From Amphritea opalescens (GTDB lineage: Bacteria > Pseudomonadota > Gammaproteobacteria > Pseudomonadales > Balneatricaceae), in contig NZ_RQXW01000002.1 in the NCBI RefSeq assembly GCF_003957515.1, positions 186,001 to 250,000 on the forward strand: a stretch of DNA of 64,000 nt, read 5' to 3'. The notes under the pieces are model-generated. The model had not been told where the DNA came from, did not search any database, and was given only the letters and a program-made list of their open reading frames with translations. The position numbers and the translations under genes are program-made. Of the stretch, positions 35,882 to 45,391 are shown in pieces. The first letter of the stretch is position 1; each line of letters begins with the position of its first letter.

Positions 35882-36562
35882 TTAGTCGATTTGTCGGACG
35901 AGCGGCTGAATATTCATTCTCACCAACCGGTCTTCTGCCTTGCTTAACATAGAGCGGTTCTCGAATGGCCCGGCGAGTACCTGATACCAAATACTGCCAT
36001 TGCTGTTGGTGACGCGCTTTGTTCGGACGCTCGGTAGGCCTTCAAGAATCAAGCGGGCACGGAGTTGGTCGGCATCTTTACTGCTTTGGAACGAGCCGGC
36101 TTGCAGTACATAGGTATGCTTGGACTTAGCGCTCTTAGGTGTCGATTTATACGGTTTAACATTCGCCGTATCCACTTCGCTATCGGGCAGAATCTCATAG
36201 AAGCCGAACCGTTCAGACTGCTCTTCAACGGGTAACGCAGGGTTTTGACTACTGCTTGAACTGTTGGTGGGAGCTTTCTGAGTGGGTTTGGGTTTTACGG
36301 CTTTAGCGACCGGTTTTGTCGACGGTGCCGGTGATTGAGTTGAGGGTTTAGCTGAGGTAGTCGTGGCGCTGCTGTCGGGTTTGACCGAAGTTAACTGCCA
36401 CAGGGTATAACCAAACCCGACTAAGAATAGTAGGCTGATAAACGACCGCACCCAGGGGAACGGCTTTTTGATCGGCGCGCTTTTACTCTTAGCGCTACTG
36501 CGAGTGGTTCGGCTAGCTGCCGAACCACTGTTGCGTTTTTTTGCGAAGTCTTTGCGCGCCAT
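35882..36562 (-). CDS. SPOR-domain cell division protein (FtsN-like)
   Basis: A 226-aa bitopic inner-membrane protein. The lysine-arginine-rich cytoplasmic start (1-34) precedes a membrane segment (about 38-58, FISLLFLVGFGYTLWQL), a Pro/Ser/Thr/Lys-rich linker (60-145) and a C-terminal SPOR domain (about 148-226; YVLQAGSFQSSKDADQLRARL, WYQVLAGPF), which binds denuded peptidoglycan at the septum. Position next to argS is typical of the FtsN-like protein of Pseudomonas relatives. It starts 13 bp after argS. Confidence 0.82.
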   Translation of the reverse strand: MARKDFAKKRNSGSAASRTTRSSAKSKSAPIKKPFPWVRSFISLLFLVGFGYTLWQLTSVKPDSSATTTSAKPSTQSPAPSTKPVAKAVKPKPTQKAPTNSSSSSQNPALPVEEQSERFGFYEILPDSEVDTANVKPYKSTPKSAKSKHTYVLQAGSFQSSKDADQLRARLILEGLPSVRTKRVTNSNGSIWYQVLAGPFENRSMLSKAEDRLVRMNIQPLVRQID

Positions 36563-36574
36563 GGGTTTGCCTTC

Positions 36575-38260
36575 TTACATCAGATCGGGTGCATTAACGC
36601 CGAGTAGGTCTAGGCCGTTGGCCAACACATGGCGTATCGCCACGGTGAGGGTCAAACGTGCGTTACGCAGATCGGTATCCTCAACCAGGGTTTTCTCTGA
36701 GTTGTAGTAGGTATGAAAATCGCTGGCCAGTTCATACAGGTAGGTGGCGATCAAGTGCGGTTCGCGGATGTCGGCGGCGCGCTTAACCACTTCAGGATAA
36801 CGGCCGAGCTTAATCGCCAGACGTTTTTCTGATTCCAGTTCTAGTCGATCCAGTGCTTGCAGGCCGGTCGCTTCATCCCACTGCTGTTTGTTCTCAGCCA
36901 GTTTACGGAAGATTGAGCAGACCCGAGCGTGGGCATACTGAATATAGTAAACCGGATTGTCGGCGGACTCTGAGCGGGCCAGATCGATATCGAAATTCAG
37001 ATGGCTGTCAGATTTACGTGCCGCGAGGAAGAAGCGGGTGGCATCGCGGCCGACCTCTTCGATCAGGTCACGCAAGGTCAGATAACTACCGGCTCGCTTG
37101 GAGATTTTAACCTCTTCGCCCCCACGCATAACGGTCGCCATCTGATGCAAGACATAATCGGGCCAGCCTTTAGGGATGCCCGCATTAAGCGCTTGTAATC
37201 CGGCGCGGACGCGGGTGATGGTGCTGTGATGGTCGGCACCCTGTTCATTGATCACGGTGTCGAAGCCCCGCTGCCATTTGTTCATATGGTAAGCGACATC
37301 GGGTACAAAGTAGGTGTAACCACCATCGGTTTTGCGCATCACACGATCTTTATCATCGCCAAAGTCGGTGGTGCGCAACCAAAGTGCACCGCCTTCTTCA
37401 TAGGTAAAGCCGTTTTTGATCAGCGTTTGTACGGTTTCTTCGACTTTGCCTTCGTTATACAGCGAGGACTCCAAGAAGTAGACATCGAAATCGACGCCAA
37501 AGGCTTTTAGGTCGAGATCCTGTTCGTGACGTAGGTAGGCAACAGCAAAGTGGCGAATGCCTTCGAGATCATCGGCATCTTTCGTGCCGGTGAAGCTTTG
37601 GTCGGCTGATTGAACAGTGTCACCACGCATAAAGCTGTTGGCTAAGTCGGTAATATAGTCGCCACGGTAGCCATTTTCAGGCCAGCTCGGGTCTTCCGGT
37701 GTCAGGCCTTTGCAGCGTGCTTGTACAGACAGTGCCAGATTGTTGATCTGCTGACCGGCATCGTTGTAATAAAATTCACGGGTAACATCCCAGCCGGTCG
37801 CTTCCATCAGACGGCTCAGGCAGTCGCCGACCGCCGCGCCACGTCCATGACCGATATGCAGTGGGCCGGTTGGGTTAGCGGAGACAAATTCGATCTGCAC
37901 TTTTTTGCCCGCGCCATCGTTGTTGCGGCCGTAATTGCTATTTTCTTGCAGAATAGTTTTGATCAGGTTGCCGGTGGAGGCGTCGCTGACAAAGAAGTTA
38001 ATAAAGCCTGGGCCGGCAATTTCTGTTTTTTCAACATTCTCAGAAGCAGGCAGTGCAGCGCATATCTTTTGTGAAAGTTCGCGGGGATTACTGCGGGCCG
38101 CTTTGGCCAGTGTTAGCGCAATATTTGAGGCGAAATCTCCGTGAGACTTGTCGCGGGTGTTTTCCACCATGATTTGAGGCTGAGTGTCGGCCGGCAGTGT
38201 GCCGTCTTCAATCAGCGAGGTCAGGGCAGTATTAATCAGGTCCGCAATGTGTTGTTTCAT
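36575..38260 (-). CDS. argS: Arginyl-tRNA synthetase
   Basis: A class I aminoacyl-tRNA synthetase of 561 aa. The HIGH motif is in [15 protein letters not shown] (about 118-132), the KMSKS motif is the KISKR variant in [12 protein letters not shown], and the C-terminal DALR anticodon domain ([22 protein letters not shown]) ends [10 protein letters not shown]-like. It charges tRNA-Arg. The ATG at 38260 is used, not a TTG two codons upstream. The gene heads argS-SPOR, and the SPOR protein starts 13 bp after it. Confidence 0.97.
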   Translation of the reverse strand: MKQHIADLINTALTSLIEDGTLPADTQPQIMVENTRDKSHGDFASNIALTLAKAARSNPRELSQKICAALPASENVEKTEIAGPGFINFFVSDASTGNLIKTILQENSNYGRNNDGAGKKVQIEFVSANPTGPLHIGHGRGAAVGDCLSRLMEATGWDVTREFYYNDAGQQINNLALSVQARCKGLTPEDPSWPENGYRGDYITDLANSFMRGDTVQSADQSFTGTKDADDLEGIRHFAVAYLRHEQDLDLKAFGVDFDVYFLESSLYNEGKVEETVQTLIKNGFTYEEGGALWLRTTDFGDDKDRVMRKTDGGYTYFVPDVAYHMNKWQRGFDTVINEQGADHHSTITRVRAGLQALNAGIPKGWPDYVLHQMATVMRGGEEVKISKRAGSYLTLRDLIEEVGRDATRFFLAARKSDSHLNFDIDLARSESADNPVYYIQYAHARVCSIFRKLAENKQQWDEATGLQALDRLELESEKRLAIKLGRYPEVVKRAADIREPHLIATYLYELASDFHTYYNSEKTLVEDTDLRNARLTLTVAIRHVLANGLDLLGVNAPDLM

Positions 38261-38436
38261 GCTCAAAAGATACCGGGTTATATTCTGGAGTCAGATGCAA
38301 AGGCGCAGGTGAACAGGTCGCATTAAAAACCGACTCGGGGCTTATTACGCCCGAACTGCGCAGTTGTCTGTAAAAAAGACCGCGTATTATCCCTTTTCAG
38401 CTGCCTTTTGTTAACCCCCGGCGGGTTTATTTGTGG

Positions 38437-40638
38437 CTAAAACATATCCACCGGATCGACATCGACTGACCAGCGGACCTTTCGTGCCTCTGGATCACTA
38501 TCGACTTGGCAAATAATATTGTGCAGTTGTTGGTGCAGTGCCTTGCGATCATGGCTTTGTAGGACCAGTTGGGCGCGGAACTGCCCAGCACGTTTCTCCA
38601 TTGGCGAGGGGAGTGGCCCAAGCCACTGAATACCTTGGGGCTGGAGGATATCCTCGGCGAGTAGATTGCGTAGATTGTTGAGAAAACGTTCCGCCTGCCC
38701 TGGGTGGTTAGCTTCCGCCCTGAACATGGCGCAATAGATAGAAGGGGGAAGGTGCGCCCCAATACGTTGGCTAAGTTCCTGCTCGGCAAAGGCTTCATAG
38801 CCCTCGGTGACTAAACTGGTGATGGTTGGATGATCTGCATGGTGGGTTTGCATCACCACTTTGCCGGGGTGATCGGCGCGTCCGGCGCGGCCTGCCACCT
38901 GTAGAATCAGCTGTGCGGTACGCTCCATACCTCTAAAGTCGGCACTAAAGAGCCCACTATCGGCATTCAGAATGGCGACGAGGGTGACTTTGGGAAAGTG
39001 ATGGCCTTTGGCCAGCATCTGGGTGCCAATCAGAATGCAGGGGAAACCTTGGTGCACTCGGTCCATGATGTGTTGCATCGCATTTTTGCGCTGAGTGGTA
39101 TCTCGGTCGACTCGAATAACGGGGAACTCGGGGAAGAGCGCTTGCAGTAACTCTTCGGTGCGCTCGGTGCCCGCACCAACGGGTTTGAGGTCGTGACTAC
39201 CGCAGTTATCACACACATTAGGCACGGGGCGTTGACTGTCGCAGTGATGGCAGTGCAGGTGATAGGGTTTGCGATGTAGCGTCATATGCGCATCACAGCG
39301 ATGACAACCGGCTATCCAGCCGCAGTCATGGCACATCATCGTCGGGGCAAAGCCGCGACGATTCAGGAAGATCAGCACCTGAGTGCCCTGTTGTAGATGG
39401 CCTTTAATCTGTTGGATAAGTGGCTGGGATAAGCCATCCTGTAAGGGGAGTTGGCGAATATCCAGCAGTTCGAATTTAGGCGGTAGGGCATCGCCTGCGC
39501 GCTTATTCAGTTTTAACCACTGATAACGCCCCTGTTTTGCATTGTAGAGACTTTCGATCGCGGGCGTTGCGGTGCCGAGTACCACGGGTATCTGTTCGAG
39601 ATGGCCGCGCATCACTGCTAGGTCACGGGCGTTGTAACGAAACCCCTCTTGCTGTTTGAACGAGGTGTCATGTTCTTCGTCAATAAAGATGACCCCAGGG
39701 TTGCGCAGCGGGGTGAAAATAGCCGAGCGGGTGCCGATAATAATACGTGCAACGCCTTCCCTTGCCTGCAGCCAAGCATCCAGCCGTTGGTTGTCGGTCA
39801 GATTTGAATGTAACACCACCACGGGTAGGTTAAAGCGTGCTTTAAAGCGGGCGACGGTTTGCGGTGTCAGTCCAATCTCCGGGACGAGAATGAGCGCTTG
39901 CTTACCTTGGCGTATGTAGTGCTCTATTGCTTGGAGGTAAACTTCTGTTTTGCCGGAGCCGGTCACACCCTGCAGTAAATAGGTTTTAAAACCTTCGGTT
40001 GCGGTGATCTTGCTGACCGCGTGGTGCTGCTCATCGTTCAGCGTTAAGGGCGCTTCATGCAGCGGCTGATCATTGTGTTCGGTGTGGTTCGGCTTGTGGA
40101 TAAATGATTCTGCCAGCATTTTATCCACTAGTTTTTTTAATAAGGGGGTCTGGCCTCCTTCGGCGCGAATGGCGCCTTCGCTGATGCCATTTGGGTGCTC
40201 CATTAATAGGAGCAGTAACTCACGCTGCCGTGCGGCGGTTTTGCCAAGTTGTGAAATGTCGGCGTCGGCGGTAGCTCGCCAGAGGTGTTGATGGGTATAT
40301 TCGCAGGGCTCACCTTTGCGAAGCAGTACCGGCAGTGCCTGACTCAAGGCATCGCCCAGCGGGTGTTGATAATAATTGCCGGCCCAGCGTGCCAGTTTAA
40401 ATATGGTGTCAGGCATGGGTGGCGCATCATCGAGCACGGCGATGGCTGGCTTGAGTTTGTTGAGTGGCACCTCTGTTGTTTCAGCGAGTTCAATCAATAC
40501 GCCGGTGATTTCTCTGCGGCCAAACGGAACCTTGACTCGAACACCGGGCTGCAGTGTCGCCAGATCACAGCCTTGTGGGGGTAAGTAGTCAAATAGCCGA
40601 CGCAGCGGTGAAGGTATGGCTAATCGCAGATAGGGCAT
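38437..40638 (-). CDS. priA: Primosomal replication restart helicase PriA
   Basis: The 733-aa replication-restart helicase that loads DnaB at stalled forks. The N-terminal DNA-binding domain (1-105) is followed by Walker A GVTGSGKTEVY (about 227-237), DEEHD (about 327-331), two zinc-binding clusters (CHDCGWIAGCHRC near 449, then CHHCDSQRP and CDNCGSH), then helicase lobe 2 with QVAGRAGRAD. All cysteines of the zinc sites are kept. Divergent from rpmE across 227 bp, as in related bacteria. Confidence 0.97.
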   Translation of the reverse strand: MPYLRLAIPSPLRRLFDYLPPQGCDLATLQPGVRVKVPFGRREITGVLIELAETTEVPLNKLKPAIAVLDDAPPMPDTIFKLARWAGNYYQHPLGDALSQALPVLLRKGEPCEYTHQHLWRATADADISQLGKTAARQRELLLLLMEHPNGISEGAIRAEGGQTPLLKKLVDKMLAESFIHKPNHTEHNDQPLHEAPLTLNDEQHHAVSKITATEGFKTYLLQGVTGSGKTEVYLQAIEHYIRQGKQALILVPEIGLTPQTVARFKARFNLPVVVLHSNLTDNQRLDAWLQAREGVARIIIGTRSAIFTPLRNPGVIFIDEEHDTSFKQQEGFRYNARDLAVMRGHLEQIPVVLGTATPAIESLYNAKQGRYQWLKLNKRAGDALPPKFELLDIRQLPLQDGLSQPLIQQIKGHLQQGTQVLIFLNRRGFAPTMMCHDCGWIAGCHRCDAHMTLHRKPYHLHCHHCDSQRPVPNVCDNCGSHDLKPVGAGTERTEELLQALFPEFPVIRVDRDTTQRKNAMQHIMDRVHQGFPCILIGTQMLAKGHHFPKVTLVAILNADSGLFSADFRGMERTAQLILQVAGRAGRADHPGKVVMQTHHADHPTITSLVTEGYEAFAEQELSQRIGAHLPPSIYCAMFRAEANHPGQAERFLNNLRNLLAEDILQPQGIQWLGPLPSPMEKRAGQFRAQLVLQSHDRKALHQQLHNIICQVDSDPEARKVRWSVDVDPVDMF

Positions 40639-40731
40639 AACACGGACGGCTCGTATCAGGGGAGGATGGCACAGTGTATGTCTTTTTGTTTTCGCTGTTA
40701 ACCGGTGCTTTTGTTATCTGAATCTAAATGC

Positions 40732-40760
40732 TTGCTGGGCTAGAAAGCTGTATGTATAAT
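40732..40760 (+). promoter_or_regulatory. Sigma-70 promoter of rpmE
   Basis: TTGCTG (40732-40737) and TATAAT (40755-40760, perfect) are exactly 17 bp apart, with TG just before the -10. This predicts a transcript start near 40767 and a leader of about 99 nt. Confidence 0.85.
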
Positions 40761-40780
40761 GCTCGCCCTTAATCCTATAA

Positions 40781-40845
40781 GGCTTAGCTTCGTATTGAAG
40801 TCGAAGCCTGCATGCGGTGCCTGGCAATAGATCAGGTGGCGGCAT
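40781..40845 (+). promoter_or_regulatory. Structured 5' leader of rpmE
   Basis: Two hairpins can form in the leader: one at 40781-40808 (GGCTT with AAGCC, and CTTC with GAAG inside), one at 40812-40845 (ATGC with GCAT outside, CCTG with CAGG inside, with mismatches). They end 20 bases before the start codon. L31 leader motifs that allow autoregulation are known in Gammaproteobacteria; this is a candidate. Confidence 0.55.
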
Positions 40846-40865
40846 ACAAAACAACTGAGGTTCCA

Positions 40866-41081
40866 ATGAAAAAAGATATTCATCCAGAATACGTAGAGAT
40901 TAACGCTACCTGTTCTTGTGGTAACGTTGTTAAAACACGTTCAACGGTTGGTAAAGACATTAACATCGATGTTTGCAGCCAGTGCCACCCTTTCTATACT
41001 GGTAAGCAGAAAGATGCGACTACCGGTGGTCGTGTTGATCGCTTTAACAAGCGTTTCGGCGGACGTGGTCTTAAGAAGTAA
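40866..41081 (+). CDS. rpmE: 50S ribosomal protein bL31
   Basis: The 71-aa zinc-binding form of L31: [20 protein letters not shown], with cysteines C16, C18, C37 and C40, and the conserved HPFYTGKQ and [17 protein letters not shown] ribosome site before the ATG at 40866 decides the start; the frame upstream to 40812 is leader sequence. It bridges the 30S and 50S subunits. The C+ form can be replaced by a zinc-free paralogue under zinc starvation in some bacteria. Confidence 0.97.
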   Translation: MKKDIHPEYVEINATCSCGNVVKTRSTVGKDINIDVCSQCHPFYTGKQKDATTGGRVDRFNKRFGGRGLKK

Positions 41082-41097
41082 GACCTACTTTGTAATT

Positions 41098-41130
41098 AAA
41101 AAAGGCATCCTTCGGGATGCCTTTTTTGTT
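41098..41130 (+). terminator. Intrinsic terminator after rpmE
   Basis: A 13-bp perfect stem AAAAAAGGCATCC (41098-41110) with GGATGCCTTTTTT (41115-41127) around a TTCG tetraloop. It follows the rpmE stop codon by 16 bp. Confidence 0.95.
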
Positions 41131-41291
41131 TCTGATCAATTTAGGCTGATTTTTACGAATCTAAAGAATAACTGGTTGTATCCCCTGATTTGGCTATATA
41201 GAGCCTCTGTAATTTCTGTTTGTTCACGCTAAAGTAGTAGTAAATGCACTGAATATCGATAAATTTTCAGAGATATGAGCTATTTTGTCAG

Positions 41292-41320
41292 TTGAGAGAC
41301 TGAGATCTTTTCTATATGAT
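41292..41320 (+). promoter_or_regulatory. Sigma-70 promoter of the malic enzyme gene
   Basis: TTGAGA (41292-41297) and TATGAT (41315-41320) are exactly 17 bp apart, 40 bp before the start codon. The 233-bp gap from the rpmE terminator holds no gene. Confidence 0.7.
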
Positions 41321-41360
41321 CCCAAGTCCTAATTTCTATAACTAAGTTGGAACCGCGACC

Positions 41361-42632
41361 ATGTCTGAAGATATGAAACAAGCTGCACTCGATTATCACG
41401 AGTTCCCTCGTCCGGGTAAGATCAGTGTAGAACTGACTACTCCTGCTGAGTCTGCCCGCGATCTGGCCCTCGCTTACAGCCCCGGTGTTGCTGAACCCGT
41501 GCGCGCTATTGCAGAAAACCCTGATAACGCATACCGCTACACGGCCAAGGGAAATCTTGTTGCCGTTATTACCAACGGTACTGCCATTTTGGGTCTTGGT
41601 GATCTCGGACCTTTAGCTTCTAAACCTGTTATGGAAGGGAAGTCTCTGCTATTTAAACGCTTTGCGGGTATCGATTCTGTTGATATTGAAGTCGACTCTG
41701 AAAGCCCACAAGCGCTGATCGATACTGTTGCCCGTATTGCTGATACCTTTGGTGGTATCAATTTAGAAGATATTAAAGCGCCAGAATGTTTCGAAATTGA
41801 ACGTGCTTTGATTGAACGTTGCAGCATTCCTGTTTTCCATGATGACCAGCACGGTACGGCTATCGTTACCGCGGCTGGTATGATCAATGCCCTCGAAATT
41901 GCGGGTAAAACGCTGGAAGAAGCGCAAATTGTTTGTCTGGGTGCCGGTGCTGCCGCGAATGCTTGCATGACGTTGTTAGTGAATATGGGCGCTAAGGTCG
42001 AAAACATCTACATGATCGACCGTACCGGTGTGATTCACTCAGGTCGTGAAAACCTGACACCACAAAAAGCGGCTTTTGCCTCTGAAACAGATAAGCGTAC
42101 GCTGGATGACGCCATTGAAGGTGCTGATGTATTTGTCGGCCTGTCCGGTCCTAATCTGTTGAGTGGTGAGCAGTTAGCTAAAATGGCGCCGACACCAGTT
42201 GTCTTTGCCTGTGCTAACCCTGATCCAGAAATCACCCCTGAACTGGCTCACTCTGTCCGTGATGATGTGATCATGGCGACAGGTCGTTCTGATTATCCTA
42301 ACCAAGTTAACAACGTACTGGGTTTCCCATTCATCTTCCGTGGTGCGCTGGATGTTCGTGCTTCTGAAATCAATGAAGAGATGAAGGCTGCAGCGGTACT
42401 TGCGCTGGCGGGTTTGACTAAAGAACCTGTACCACAAGATGTTCTCGATGCTTACGAACTGGATTCTTTGGAATTTGGCCCTCAGTATATTATTCCTAAG
42501 CCAACGGATTCTCGTTTGTTAGGCGTTGTATCTGAAGCAGTAGCTCAAGCGGCGATTGATTCCGGTGTTGCGCGTCTGCCATTGCCAGCTCATTATCCGC
42601 TGACAACAGTCGCTGCTTTGCTGAATCGTTAA
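41361..42632 (+). CDS. Malic enzyme (malate dehydrogenase, oxaloacetate-decarboxylating)
   Basis: A 423-aa malic enzyme lacking the C-terminal phosphotransacetylase-like domain of MaeB. Substrate and metal residues are in SPGVAEPV (about 40-47), NGTAILGLGDLGPLA (about 71-85), FHDDQHGTAIV (about 154-164) and the NAD(P) site VCLGAGAAANA (about 193-203). It converts malate to pyruvate and CO2, yielding NADH or NADPH; cofactor choice is not determinable by eye. It has its own promoter and terminator. Confidence 0.94.
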   Translation: MSEDMKQAALDYHEFPRPGKISVELTTPAESARDLALAYSPGVAEPVRAIAENPDNAYRYTAKGNLVAVITNGTAILGLGDLGPLASKPVMEGKSLLFKRFAGIDSVDIEVDSESPQALIDTVARIADTFGGINLEDIKAPECFEIERALIERCSIPVFHDDQHGTAIVTAAGMINALEIAGKTLEEAQIVCLGAGAAANACMTLLVNMGAKVENIYMIDRTGVIHSGRENLTPQKAAFASETDKRTLDDAIEGADVFVGLSGPNLLSGEQLAKMAPTPVVFACANPDPEITPELAHSVRDDVIMATGRSDYPNQVNNVLGFPFIFRGALDVRASEINEEMKAAAVLALAGLTKEPVPQDVLDAYELDSLEFGPQYIIPKPTDSRLLGVVSEAVAQAAIDSGVARLPLPAHYPLTTVAALLNR

Positions 42633-42644
42633 GCGGTAGTGGTT

Positions 42645-42674
42645 AAAAAAAAACCGGCTGAGGCCGGTTTTTTT
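42645..42674. terminator. Bidirectional terminator, malic enzyme / mrcA
   Basis: CCGGC (42654-42658) pairs with GCCGG (42663-42667) around a TGAG loop, extended by A runs on the left and T runs on the right. It serves the convergent malic enzyme and mrcA genes. Confidence 0.9.
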
Positions 42675-42702
42675 GTGTCTGCAATATGGTGTCGAAAAGG
42701 TA

Positions 42703-45237
42703 TCAGAATATATCTTCTGTCCGAGTCGTCCCTTCGGCGCTAGGCTGTAACGGGTTTCTCGCTGTTTCAGTGGGTACGCTGGCGACGGGGAATATCTCGA
42801 AAATAGCGTTTTCTTGTCCCGGGTAAGCGCGTAGGCTGGTTTTGGGGTCGATTCTAATGCTCACTAGTCCGTTTGGCTTAGGGATAGGTAAGTCTGGAAC
42901 GCCCTCTAATGCTGTTTCCATAAAGTTGATCCAGATTGGCAATGCGGCAGTGCCACCAAATTCGCTACGACCCAGTGTGGTTGGTTGGTCGAAGCCAACC
43001 CAAGCGGAGGCGACAACGTCTTTATTGAAGCCTGAGAACCAAGCGTCTTTCTGGTCATTGGTTGTGCCTGTTTTACCGGCTAAGTCTGAGCGTTGTAATA
43101 CTCTTGCGCGTCGTCCGGTACCGCGGGTAATCACGTCCTGCATGATGTTATAAATCATATAGGCGGTTTGTGGCTTCATGACCCGTGGGGCAACGGGCCG
43201 GTTGGTAATCTGTTGTCCCGTGAGTGTTGATGCTAGGACGGTTTGCTCACTCTCTTGAGTCTCTTCTGGCTCGATTGCAGGGGAGGTGATATTGCTTTGA
43301 GGTTCCGTGCTTTTGATGATGGTGGTTGGCGCTTGAGGAATTAGGCTGAAGTCGGCAGGCACGGCAGAGTTATCCGCGATGTAGGTGCAGTCAGCGCAGA
43401 CGGTTGTCGGTTGTGCCTGATAAAGAATATTACCTTCGGTGTCTTCAATTCGATCAATAAAATAGGGGGTAACTTTGTAACCCTGATTAGCCAAGCCCGC
43501 GTAACCGGTGACCAGTTCCAGTGGAGTGACATCGGCGGTGCCTAACGATAGTGAAAGATTGTTGGGCAAACGGTCTTTATCGAAGCCGAAGCGAGTTAAA
43601 AACTCAATGGCGGTATCGATGCCAATGGATCTAAGTATGCGAATAGAGACGAGGTTTCTTGATTTATATAGCGCTTCCCTTAGGCGGGTGGGGCCGTAAA
43701 ACTTTTTGCTGTAGTTTTGCGGTCTCCAGTTTGATTCTAGATCGCCATCATGGAGTACAACCGGAGCGTCATTAATTAAAGTAGCGGGGGTGTAACCCTG
43801 CTCTAATGCTGATGCATAGATGAACGGTTTAATGTTAGAGCCTGGCTGGCGCTTCGCCTGAGTCGCGCGGTTAAATTTATTATGGTTGAAATTAAAGCCG
43901 CCGACCAAGGCTCGCAACGCCCCATCTTTTGGGGAAAGGGCGGTAAACGCACCTTCTACTCGGGGTATTTGCGATAAGCGCCAGCTGTTTTCAGCTGCTG
44001 CCCGAACTCTTATCAGGTCGCCTGCGGTGAGAATGTCTGCGGCGAGTTTAGGTTTGCGTCCTAAACGGTTGGCTCCTTTGTATTCCCGTGCCCATTGCAT
44101 GCCATCCCAGGTCAGAGTGGCGTGGCCATGGTCTTTGATGAATACTTCAGCCTGTTGTTGGTCGGTGCTCAGTACGATGGCTGGCTGTAATGAACCAAAA
44201 GTGCGTTCTTTATTCAGTATTGCGATAATGTTTTCATCGGTTAATGGATCGGCTGCCGCTGTCTTTTCGGCGCCAAAATAACCATGTCTTTCTGTATAGG
44301 CTAATAAACCATCTTCGACAGCTTGATTGGCCGCTGCCTGCATCGTGCTATTGAGTGTGGTGTAAACTCGAAATCCGTTGGTGTATAAACTCTCATCAAA
44401 GTATTGATATAACTCATTGCGAACCATTTCTGCAACAAAGGGGGCATACAGTTCAATCTGTGTGCCGTGATACTCTGCCGTTACCGGCTCATTCTTGGCG
44501 TTATTGTAGTCTTCATCATTAATGAAGCTCAGGCTGTGCATGCGCTTAAGAATCCAGTTGCGTCGCTCAATCGCCCGGCTAGGATTGGTGATTGGGTTGT
44601 AAGCAGAAGGCGCTTTAGGTAAGCCTGCAATCATGGCTACTTGAGCTAGACTGAGTTCACCAATGTTTTTGCCGTAGTAAATATTAGCGGCTGCTTGAAT
44701 ACCGTATGAGCGGTGACCAAGGTAGATCTTATTAACGTAGAGTTCGAAAATTTCTTCTTTGGTTAGCTCTTGTTCAATGCGTAAAGAGAGTAGTATCTCA
44801 TTGAATTTTCGGACAAATGAGCGTTCTCTGGTGAGAAAGTAGTTTTTTGCAACCTGCATCGTGATGGTGCTGCCGCCACTTTGAATGCGGCCGCTACTGG
44901 CTAATTGATAGACCGCACGGAATAGACCTTTGATGTCGACGCCCATGTGGTTGAAAAAGTTACGGTCTTCCGCGGCAAGCAAAGCGTTGATGTAATTTTG
45001 AGGAATTTGCTGATAGCTGATAGGCCAGCGGCGCTTTTCGCCAAACTCTGAAATGAGTTTATTGTCTTCAGAGTATATTCTCAGGGGCGTTTGCAGCTGA
45101 ACATCGCGAAGTGTTTCGACATCGGGGAGCTTTGGCGCGTAGTGAAAATACGCTATGGCCAGCGCTAGGCCGCCGATAAAAGCGACCAAGATGGTGAGTT
45201 TTAGGCCGAGCTTAAGTAACAATGTCAATAATTTCAT
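42703..45237 (-). CDS. mrcA: Penicillin-binding protein 1A (bifunctional transglycosylase/transpeptidase)
   Basis: An 844-aa inner-membrane enzyme that polymerises and cross-links peptidoglycan. A single N-terminal membrane helix (about 9-30) leads into the transglycosylase domain with the catalytic glutamate in ALLAAEDRNFF (near residue 92) and GGSTITMQVAKN. The transpeptidase has the SxxK site in QPGSNIKPF (near 473) and KTGTTND (near 733). The segment around 270-420 is the OB/ODD-like region of PBP1A. Divergent from pilM, the usual order in this group of bacteria. Confidence 0.96.
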   Translation of the reverse strand: MKLLTLLLKLGLKLTILVAFIGGLALAIAYFHYAPKLPDVETLRDVQLQTPLRIYSEDNKLISEFGEKRRWPISYQQIPQNYINALLAAEDRNFFNHMGVDIKGLFRAVYQLASSGRIQSGGSTITMQVAKNYFLTRERSFVRKFNEILLSLRIEQELTKEEIFELYVNKIYLGHRSYGIQAAANIYYGKNIGELSLAQVAMIAGLPKAPSAYNPITNPSRAIERRNWILKRMHSLSFINDEDYNNAKNEPVTAEYHGTQIELYAPFVAEMVRNELYQYFDESLYTNGFRVYTTLNSTMQAAANQAVEDGLLAYTERHGYFGAEKTAAADPLTDENIIAILNKERTFGSLQPAIVLSTDQQQAEVFIKDHGHATLTWDGMQWAREYKGANRLGRKPKLAADILTAGDLIRVRAAAENSWRLSQIPRVEGAFTALSPKDGALRALVGGFNFNHNKFNRATQAKRQPGSNIKPFIYASALEQGYTPATLINDAPVVLHDGDLESNWRPQNYSKKFYGPTRLREALYKSRNLVSIRILRSIGIDTAIEFLTRFGFDKDRLPNNLSLSLGTADVTPLELVTGYAGLANQGYKVTPYFIDRIEDTEGNILYQAQPTTVCADCTYIADNSAVPADFSLIPQAPTTIIKSTEPQSNITSPAIEPEETQESEQTVLASTLTGQQITNRPVAPRVMKPQTAYMIYNIMQDVITRGTGRRARVLQRSDLAGKTGTTNDQKDAWFSGFNKDVVASAWVGFDQPTTLGRSEFGGTAALPIWINFMETALEGVPDLPIPKPNGLVSIRIDPKTSLRAYPGQENAIFEIFPVASVPTETARNPLQPSAEGTTRTEDIF

Positions 45238-45276
45238 GTATAAGCTATTTAAAGTTAATGTTTTTGTTGCCGAGTT

Positions 45277-45304
45277 ATTATATCTGTAAGAAAGTGTTGT
45301 CCAC
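45277..45304 (-). promoter_or_regulatory. Candidate mrcA promoter
   Basis: On the minus strand a perfect TATAAT (45277-45282) lies 40 bp before the mrcA start, with TGGACA (45298-45303; 15-bp spacer) or GTGGAC (16 bp) upstream. The -10 is convincing; the -35 is less so. Confidence 0.5.
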
Positions 45305-45391
45305 TAGCAAAACAGTGGTTTAATTTTCAATGAAACCGCGCTAGAGTCAGTGTAGGTCGGTTTATGCGGGATTTTTTAAGGATAATTTACT

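Noticed and set aside
40812-40865. Upstream extension of rpmE
   Set aside because: The L31 N-terminus and ribosome site fix the start at 40866; the extension is leader hairpin.
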